Of a stretch of 12,054 bases of DNA, positions 6,323 to 12,054 are shown in pieces. The notes below the pieces were generated by a model. It made no database searches. It worked only from the letters and a program-made list of their open reading frames with translations, and was not told the DNA's origin. Both the position numbers and the translations under genes were made by a program. The stretch is from Bacteroidales bacterium (lineage in GTDB: Bacteria; Bacteroidota; Bacteroidia; Bacteroidales; UBA3663). Location of the stretch: contig JAGBQS010000044.1 of the NCBI GenBank assembly GCA_017632695.1, positions 1-12,054 on the forward strand, written 5' to 3'. The stretch's first letter is position 1; the number at the start of each line of letters is the position of its first letter.

Positions 6323-9300
6323 ATGAAAGCAAGACTTTTGTTTTTGTTGACGCTTTGCCTTTGCGCTACAACAGTAGCATTCGGCCAGAAGCGCAGTGTG
6401 AAGGGACAGGTATTCTCTGAGAACGACGGCGAGCCGATGTTGGGCGTAGCCGTTGCCGAAAGAGGAACCACAAACGGTACCATAACCGATATCGATGGAA
6501 AGTTCTCCATCCAGGTATCCGAAGGTGCCGTCCTTAATTTTACTTGTGTTGGCTACGAAGGCCAGCAGATCGAGACAGCGGGACAGACCAACCTGACCGT
6601 CAGGATGAAGGAAAACTCGCTCGTGCTCAGTGACGTTGTTGTAGTAGGTTACGGTACCATGAAGCGTTCCGACATTTCGGGTTCCGTTGCTACCATCAAC
6701 AAGGAGCAGATGGATCGTAAGATCCCAACCAACATCGCACAGGCCCTGCAGGGTGCCGCTGCCGGTGTAATGGTAACCGCTCAGGACGGTGCTCCTGGCT
6801 CAAAGTCTGCAATCCGTATCCGTGGTATCGGTACCATCAACGGTGATGCAGAACCTTTGTATGTAGTAGATGGTGTAAAGGTTGGACACAATGCCGACTT
6901 CGTCAACCCATCCGACATCGAGAGCATGGAAGTACTGAAGGATGCATCTGCAACCGCTATCTACGGTTCTGAAGGTGCCAACGGCGTCATCATGATCACC
7001 ACCAAGCACGGTACCCCAGGCAAGATGAACATCAACATCACTGCCGACTGGGGCTTCCAGACCCTTCCATACGAAATCGAGACCCTGACAGGTAACGAAT
7101 ATGCCAAGTCCATCCGTCAGGCCAGGGCTAATGACGGCAACAATCTGGCAAACCTCGTCTTCTCGGAGACTTACGACGGCCGTCGCAACAATATCAACTG
7201 GCAGGATCAGATGACCCGCATGGGTCTGAAGCAGCAGTATGGTATCTCGGCTGCCGGTGGTACCGACAAGACCCAGTACAACTTCTCAGTAGGTTATCTG
7301 GACAACCGCGGTATCATTGTCAACACCAAGTACAACCGTATTACCTCACGCGCAAGCGTTAAATCAAAAGTAAACAAATTCATCGAGTTCGGCGGCGACA
7401 TGAGCTACTCCCGCTCCACCTCGAAAGGCAGCAACATCGGTCTGGGCAACAACGGTAACCTTTCGTCTCACCGCGACCTGGCACAGATGGCTCCAACTCT
7501 TGACTTTGTTATTGGTACAGGCGATATAGTTAATGTCAACGTTGTGAATCCGGACGGCACGTTCGGCGCATCCTTGTCTGAGACTGCCAATGGTTGGGAA
7601 GGTATGTCATCCAACTACCAGAACCCATACGCTACGCAGATGGAAATCGGACGTAAGGTTAACAACGATAACCTCAGCATCACTCCATACGTTGATTTGA
7701 CCCTCTTCAAGAATGATCACCACTCCCTGAATGCACACTCCATGTTTACATGGTCTCGCAGCTTCAGCAATGCAGACGAGTTCGGCGGAATGTTCGAGCG
7801 TTGGAACTATGTAAACGGCGTAAGGACTCAGATGGACTATGTAGGCCGCAATCAGTCATACTATCAGTTTGACCTTGCTCAAAGCCAGAGTATTTCCAAG
7901 GCCGTTGAAACCTACTTCACCTACAAGTGGGAGACCAAGTTCAACACCCTGACCCTGATGGCTGGTAATACCGTAGATGCCTACGAAGGCTCATGGGTAA
8001 GCGCAGGTGCGCACTCCTTCCTTTCAAAGGATAACCGTCAGATCGGACTGACCACCGATGAGGATTCCAAGACATGCGGAGGCGGTTACAACGCCGACGT
8101 ACGTAACATCTCTTACTATAGCCGTTTGGTTTACAGCCTCATGGACCGTTACATCCTGACTGCTACCATCCGTCGTGACGGTTCTTCGAACTTCGGTGCA
8201 GGCAACCGTTGGGGTAACTTCCCATCAGCAGCCATCGCATGGCGCGCCAAGGAAGAATCTTTCCTGAAGGATGTTGACTGGCTTGATGCAGCTAAGGTTC
8301 GTCTCGGCTGGGGTCAGACAGGTAACTCTGGCGGTATTGCAGGTAAGGCCGTATATGCACTTTCTTCTTCCAACACCAGATATCAGTTCTACAACCTCAA
8401 CCAGGGCGGTGGTGCTACCGTTCACGTTGCCGACAACCGTGTAACCGGCTTCTATGCTCCTCTGGTAGATACCAACCTGCATTGGGAGACCAACGAACAG
8501 ACCAACTTCGGTCTTGATTTCGGCTTCCTGGACAACGAGCTGACCGTCAGCCTCGACTACTTCATCCGTAATACCAAGGACCTTCTTATCGAGAAGCAGA
8601 TCCGTCCGTCAGCCGGCGAATCTTCTATCTACACCAACTATGGTGAGATCCAGAACAAGGGCTTCGAATTCTCTGTCAACTATACCCGTCAGCTCAGCAA
8701 GGATTGGCGTATCAACGTAGCTGTCAACGGTTCTACCCTGAAGAACAAAGTAAAGAAGATGGGCGTTCCTTACACATCAACCTGCGGCGGCACGAACGGT
8801 ACCTATTCTGCTGAAAGCATGGATGGTTCGAACGTAGGTGCTATTGACGAAGGTTCATTCACTTGGGGCAACCACTCTATCTGCCAGGAAGGCGAAGCAG
8901 TCGGTTCATACTATGGCTGGAAGGTTGACAAGATTATCCGCACCGATGAGGATCTGGCCAAGGCCAAAGCTCTGGGCCAGGGTGATGCAGCAAAGGGTGA
9001 CTACCTCTTCAAGGATCTGAACAACGATGGCGTTATTGATGACAATGACCGCGCTATCATCGGCAACGGTATCCCGGCATTCAACTTCGGTTTGAACCTT
9101 ACCGCTACCTACAAGGATTGGGATTTGAGCGTTTACACCTACGGTGTTCTCGGCATGGACATTCTCTCATACTCAGCCATGCGCTACACCATCATCAAAC
9201 AAGGTGATGACGGTTATACTCCTGCCTTGCTGAAGGACGCTTACAAGAAGATCTACAGCGATGAGAATCCGAACGGTTCACTGCCACGTCTCACCATGCT

Positions 9301-9589
9301 CGACAACAACAAGAACAGCCGCGTCAGCGATGCTTGGATCAGAAACGGCAACTTCCTGAAGATTAGCAACATTCAGATCGGTTACACTGTACCTAAGAAG
9401 GTCATCCGTCCTCTCGGTGTTCAGAACATCCGCGCCTATGCTGCTGTTCAGAACCTGGTTACCATCTCTCCATACCACAAGTATGGCGATCCTGAGGTTG
9501 GTCAGGGCAGCGTTCTCTACTCGGGTCTCGATACAGGCCGTTATCCAACTCCTCGCACCTACATGTGCGGACTTAGCGTAACATTCTAA
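6323..9589 (+). CDS. SusC/RagA-family TonB-dependent outer-membrane transporter
   Basis: A 1088-residue outer-membrane protein of usual SusC length. It imports oligosaccharides across the outer membrane using TonB energy, with SusD acting as the lid. In order: signal peptide 1-21 (cleavage near AFG-Q); a carboxypeptidase-regulatory-like N-terminal domain at about 25-100 (TNGTITDIDGKF); the conserved DVVVVGYG at 104-111; the plug, with YVVDG at 180-184 and the typical VLKDASATAIYGSEGANGV stretch near 210-230; then the beta-barrel, ending in an aromatic residue (GLSVTF). A calcium-loop-like DLNNDGVIDDND sits at 898-909, common in SusC barrels. No anti-sigma-interacting (STN) domain is seen, so control by an ECF/anti-sigma pair is unlikely. 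Codon use favours AAC, GGT and CGT, as expected for a highly expressed gene. SusD follows after 20 bp. The substrate cannot be read from the sequence; pectin is suggested only by the GH28 gene upstream. Confidence 0.97.
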   Translation: MKARLLFLLTLCLCATTVAFGQKRSVKGQVFSENDGEPMLGVAVAERGTTNGTITDIDGKFSIQVSEGAVLNFTCVGYEGQQIETAGQTNLTVRMKENSLVLSDVVVVGYGTMKRSDISGSVATINKEQMDRKIPTNIAQALQGAAAGVMVTAQDGAPGSKSAIRIRGIGTINGDAEPLYVVDGVKVGHNADFVNPSDIESMEVLKDASATAIYGSEGANGVIMITTKHGTPGKMNINITADWGFQTLPYEIETLTGNEYAKSIRQARANDGNNLANLVFSETYDGRRNNINWQDQMTRMGLKQQYGISAAGGTDKTQYNFSVGYLDNRGIIVNTKYNRITSRASVKSKVNKFIEFGGDMSYSRSTSKGSNIGLGNNGNLSSHRDLAQMAPTLDFVIGTGDIVNVNVVNPDGTFGASLSETANGWEGMSSNYQNPYATQMEIGRKVNNDNLSITPYVDLTLFKNDHHSLNAHSMFTWSRSFSNADEFGGMFERWNYVNGVRTQMDYVGRNQSYYQFDLAQSQSISKAVETYFTYKWETKFNTLTLMAGNTVDAYEGSWVSAGAHSFLSKDNRQIGLTTDEDSKTCGGGYNADVRNISYYSRLVYSLMDRYILTATIRRDGSSNFGAGNRWGNFPSAAIAWRAKEESFLKDVDWLDAAKVRLGWGQTGNSGGIAGKAVYALSSSNTRYQFYNLNQGGGATVHVADNRVTGFYAPLVDTNLHWETNEQTNFGLDFGFLDNELTVSLDYFIRNTKDLLIEKQIRPSAGESSIYTNYGEIQNKGFEFSVNYTRQLSKDWRINVAVNGSTLKNKVKKMGVPYTSTCGGTNGTYSAESMDGSNVGAIDEGSFTWGNHSICQEGEAVGSYYGWKVDKIIRTDEDLAKAKALGQGDAAKGDYLFKDLNNDGVIDDNDRAIIGNGIPAFNFGLNLTATYKDWDLSVYTYGVLGMDILSYSAMRYTIIKQGDDGYTPALLKDAYKKIYSDENPNGSLPRLTMLDNNKNSRVSDAWIRNGNFLKISNIQIGYTVPKKVIRPLGVQNIRAYAAVQNLVTISPYHKYGDPEVGQGSVLYSGLDTGRYPTPRTYMCGLSVTF

Positions 9590-9595
9590 ATGATT

Positions 9596-9601
9596 AAAGG
9601 A
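9596..9601 (+). promoter_or_regulatory. Shine-Dalgarno-like site before susD
   Basis: AAAGGA lies 8 bases before the ATG at 9610, within the 20-bp susC-susD spacer. It stands out because the other starts in the window lack such a site, and it supports the chosen start. Confidence 0.5.
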
Positions 9602-9609
9602 AATTCATT

Positions 9610-11505
9610 ATGAAAAACTATATTAAGTACTTTACAGCGGTTGGAATGGGTTGCCTGCTTTTGACATCATGCGACAACGACGAATTCCTCGATACCACTA
9701 AATATGACATCCTCGACATCTCGGCACAGTTCGAGAGCGACGAAAGTGCCTTGATGGGCTTGAATGGTATCTATACCTTCAACGGCATCAGCACTAAAGA
9801 TGGAAGCTGGGGTTACAAACCGAATATGTTTACCGGCAGCCACCCGACAATGGATACCCAGTGTACGGGTTGGGACGTTCGCTTCCTAGACCAGACCTGG
9901 GATGCCAACGTAACCGAATTGGGTGAAGGCTGGGCTCATGCCTATGCTGCCATTTCCCGTGCCAACCTCTATTTGGCCGGCTTGGAAAATGCAACTGCAA
10001 TCTCCGACGAGGTCAAGACGACTTGCGAAGGCGAAGCACGTGCCTTGCGCGGATATTTCTATACCTGGCTGGCTCAGACCTTCGGTCGTGTGCCGATGCT
10101 GAACACAGGTGAGGACTACAGCAACACGCCTGTCAAGGCTAAGGCTGAGACCTACGAGGAAATGTGGGACTTCATCATCAACGACTTCAAGATTGCATCC
10201 GACATACTCGACTGGACTCCTTACAATGGCAACTACGGCCGTTGCACCAAGGGTATGGCTTTGGCTTATCTGGCTGATGCCTATATGTGGAAGGCTTACC
10301 GTTGCCCTGAAGTAGCCGACGACAACTATAAGTTGGCAAAGGCTGCCCTGAAGAGCATTCTGGATAGCGGCACCTATTCTTTGGCAACCAACTACTCTAC
10401 CAACTGGGATCCTGCCGGATTCTGGAACAGCGAGTGTATCTGGGCTGAGACCTGCGACGAAGGCGACAACTGGAGCTCTTGGGGCGGCAAATACAATGAT
10501 GACAGCAACAACATGATCAAGTGGTTCGCTGCCTGTCCTGAAAACGGTGGCTGGGGTTCTCAGTACCTCTCTTGGGAATGGTACGCCTGCTACGAGCCGG
10601 GTGACAAGCGCCGCGAAGCATCTTGCATCACTGGTGCAGTTCCTGCTGACACAATGGCATTGTTTAACATCGAGAAATCTGCAACCGTATGGGGTTATCA
10701 TCCCTGGTTGCAGGATTCCTTGGGAAGCAGAAATGAAAAAGGTTTCGTAGAGGATCCTTATTTGAAAGATGGTGAATGGTACGGTACCAAGACCCGCCAG
10801 TTCCACTTCACCAACGGCGAATTTGCTCCTGCCATTTGGACTGCCAAGTACTGGCGTTCGGCTTACGCAGATGGCAACTCCTGGGGTGTCGCCATGTGGG
10901 AACCCGTCATCATTTACGGCAAGCGTCTGGCTAACGTCATGCTCGACTATGCAGAATGCTGCTTCCGCACCGGTGATGCCGCTACCGGTTGGGCTCAGAT
11001 CAACGCCCTCCGCAACCGTGCCTGGGGTAACCTGGAGGTTGGTCAGGATTATAGCAAGTACTGCGATCACTACAATGCATTGTACGCTGCTGTAGGCAAT
11101 GGTAGGACCATGACTAAGTATCCGTTGCCAGTCAACACGGCTGTAGTTTCCGTTCCGGATGCCCAGACCTACTACACCAACCTGAAGAATACTCCTAACC
11201 GCGTCGGTTACAGCCACACATCTGAGGTTTGGAAGATTGCCGTTAACGAGGAACGCCGTAAGGAGTTCAACTCTGAATGGTGCCTCTGCCCGGATATGGT
11301 TAAGTCCGGTTACATTGAGGATCACATCGAGTACAACTATCCAAGAGACGAACACGAAGGTAATGCTCTGCGTAACTACCCATGGTCACACCGCGTTTAC
11401 ACCTACGATGCACGCAAGATGGATATGCCGTTCCCGGCCGATGAGCTCATGAAGAACTCTGCGTTGGTTCAGAACGATGCTTACCTCGGAAACAGCGGCG
11501 AATAA
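9610..11505 (+). CDS. SusD/RagB-family surface glycan-binding lipoprotein
   Basis: A 631-residue lipoprotein. The signal peptide ends in a lipobox, LLTSC, with lipidated Cys at 21; the following DNDE is acidic, as expected of the lipoprotein export signal that moves Bacteroidetes lipoproteins to the cell surface. SusD family marks are present: ESDESALMGLNGIYTF near 44-59, EARALRGYFYTWLAQTFG from 142 (the TPR-like helical region), EERRKEFNSEW from 547 and MPFPADEL from 606 near the C-terminus. It should cap the SusC barrel and bind the glycan. At 631 residues it is somewhat longer than the common 500-600 range. It is rich in tryptophan (for example SSWGG, GGWGSQYLSWEW), useful for stacking on sugars. 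It starts 20 bp after susC, ends with TAATAA and is followed by a terminator. No SusE/F-like or glycosidase gene is attached, so the specificity is unknown. Confidence 0.96.
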   Translation: MKNYIKYFTAVGMGCLLLTSCDNDEFLDTTKYDILDISAQFESDESALMGLNGIYTFNGISTKDGSWGYKPNMFTGSHPTMDTQCTGWDVRFLDQTWDANVTELGEGWAHAYAAISRANLYLAGLENATAISDEVKTTCEGEARALRGYFYTWLAQTFGRVPMLNTGEDYSNTPVKAKAETYEEMWDFIINDFKIASDILDWTPYNGNYGRCTKGMALAYLADAYMWKAYRCPEVADDNYKLAKAALKSILDSGTYSLATNYSTNWDPAGFWNSECIWAETCDEGDNWSSWGGKYNDDSNNMIKWFAACPENGGWGSQYLSWEWYACYEPGDKRREASCITGAVPADTMALFNIEKSATVWGYHPWLQDSLGSRNEKGFVEDPYLKDGEWYGTKTRQFHFTNGEFAPAIWTAKYWRSAYADGNSWGVAMWEPVIIYGKRLANVMLDYAECCFRTGDAATGWAQINALRNRAWGNLEVGQDYSKYCDHYNALYAAVGNGRTMTKYPLPVNTAVVSVPDAQTYYTNLKNTPNRVGYSHTSEVWKIAVNEERRKEFNSEWCLCPDMVKSGYIEDHIEYNYPRDEHEGNALRNYPWSHRVYTYDARKMDMPFPADELMKNSALVQNDAYLGNSGE

Positions 11506-11559
11506 TAAATAGTATTACAGCCCCGCATGAGGCATAAGCCTTTCGAGGCTAACTGACAG

Positions 11560-11599
11560 GTAAGAGGCAAACACTACCGGTGTTTACCTCTTACTTTTT
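11560..11599 (+). terminator. Intrinsic terminator after susD
   Basis: A 15-position stem, 11560-11574 with 11580-11594, has a single C-A mismatch and a 5-nt loop, and is followed by five T at 11595-11599. It lies 54 bp after the susD stop and ends the susC-susD transcript. The 54 bp between hold only a weak small hairpin (AGCC...GGCT near 11537-11550). Confidence 0.88.
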
Positions 11600-11671
11600 G
11601 TTAATGATACCATTGAAAATACGCTGTTTCGCATCTTAATCAACTGAAAAATTCAATTTATAATCATTAAA

Positions 11672-11703
11672 TTTGGCTCTGATCCGGAAATCGCTTATCT
11701 TTG
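11672..11703 (+). promoter_or_regulatory. Bacteroidetes-type promoter for the DUF3857 gene
   Basis: An exact consensus: TTTG at 11672-11675, a 20-bp spacer, and TATCTTTG at 11696-11703. Transcription would start near 11710, giving a leader of roughly 70 nt. The gene is therefore separate from the susC-susD operon. Confidence 0.88.
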
Positions 11704-11714
11704 CACGGAAAAAG

Positions 11715-11750
11715 ATGAACTCAGCTCTTTGCAGGCTGTCTCCTATCTGA
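11715..11750 (+). CDS. Possible 11-codon leader ORF (uncertain)
   Basis: An ATG only a few bases after the predicted transcription start opens a frame encoding MNSALCRLSPI, closed by TGA at 11748. It ends 32 bp before the ATG of the DUF3857 gene. It has no run of one amino acid that would suggest classic attenuation and no clear ribosome-binding site. It may be chance; it is listed because it sits wholly within the predicted leader. Confidence 0.2.
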   Translation: MNSALCRLSPI

Positions 11751-11782
11751 ACGAACATAATAGTATCTTATTTACCTTACTT

Positions 11783-12054
11783 ATGAAAAAACTACTTTTA
11801 CTGACAGCAATGACTGCTTTTCTCGGTTTTTCCGGGAACTTTTGTTTAGCCCTCGATGTTAACAAAAAGATGGGCAAACCCACCAACGAGGAATTGTCGA
11901 TGACAGAATACGCCCCTGACCCGGAAGCCGAGGCGGTTGTTCTGTATAGCAGCACCGATGTCCGCTACATCGTTCGCAACGGATCTTTCATGGTGCAGAC
12001 CCACTACAAGAAACGCATCAAGATCCTGAAAGAAGACGGAAAATCGGAAGGTGA
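11783..12054 (+). CDS. Secreted DUF3857-domain protein, 3'-truncated
   Basis: The frame opens at ATG 11783 and runs to the window edge (90 codons, no stop). Residues 1-23 form a Sec signal peptide (MKKLLLLTAMTAFLGF, cleavage probably after FCLA), so the protein acts in the periplasm or outer envelope. The next part, SMTEYAPDPEAEAVVLY at 39-55 and YKKRIKILKEDGK at 75-87, matches the start of the DUF3857 domain, which in Bacteroidetes usually precedes a transglutaminase-like domain in proteins of about 600-900 residues. That second domain would lie beyond the window, so it is expected but not seen. The molecular role of the family is not established. It has its own consensus promoter and is separated from susD by a terminator, so a role in the same glycan pathway should not be assumed. 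Confidence 0.82.
   Translation, partial: MKKLLLLTAMTAFLGFSGNFCLALDVNKKMGKPTNEELSMTEYAPDPEAEAVVLYSSTDVRYIVRNGSFMVQTHYKKRIKILKEDGKSEG

Noticed and set aside
9886..11355. A 489-codon open frame on the minus strand opposite susD
   Set aside because: Shadow of susD codon bias; no recognisable domain, no promoter, and the plus-strand reading is a clear SusD lipoprotein.
11521..11559. A tRNA-like or small RNA element (TTTCGAGGCT) between susD and its terminator
   Set aside because: No cloverleaf can be formed; only a 4-bp stem with a 6-nt loop is visible.

Overview
The window looks like a chromosomal segment of a gut-type Bacteroidales bacterium (Bacteroides/Prevotella relatives). The evidence is a SusC/SusD outer-membrane pair, a pectin-type GH28 enzyme beside a DUF4861 protein, a MutS2 of the Bacteroidetes type, two promoters of the Bacteroidetes form (TTG-type -33 box, 20-bp spacer, TATCTTTG -7 box), and starts that mostly lack a strong Shine-Dalgarno. 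I cannot assign a species. All genes I support lie on the plus strand.

Left part (1-5956): the 3' part of a GH28 polygalacturonase-like gene (cut by the window edge), a secreted DUF4861 protein, a YciO-like member of the Sua5/YciO/YrdC family, and mutS2. I see no Bacteroidetes-type promoter or intrinsic terminator in the three spacers between them, so the four genes may form one transcript ending at a strong terminator at 6045-6074. That would link carbohydrate breakdown (GH28, DUF4861) to information-processing genes (yciO-like, mutS2). Each of the three spacers is almost entirely filled by its own degenerate short tandem repeat: a 7-bp unit (GTGTARA-like) that begins inside the GH28 coding end, a 9-bp unit with palindromic core CTCNGAG, and a 9-bp unit with palindromic core CTATAG that includes the stop codon of the yciO-like gene. 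This is the most unusual feature of the window.

Middle (5957-6322): a 366-bp AT-rich regulatory region. It holds three 21-bp-spaced CTTAAAA words, the terminator, three ATGTAACA words (one inside a 15-bp palindrome), a promoter, and a leader with a perfect 14-bp tandem duplication.

Right part (6323-12054): a susC-like TonB-dependent transporter and a susD-like surface glycan-binding lipoprotein, 20 bp apart and clearly one operon, closed by a terminator at 11560-11599. No glycosidase, sensor or SusE/F-like gene follows. A new promoter at 11672-11703 then drives the start of a secreted DUF3857-type protein cut by the right edge. The likely joint role is capture and import of a plant polysaccharide, with pectin suggested only by the nearby GH28.
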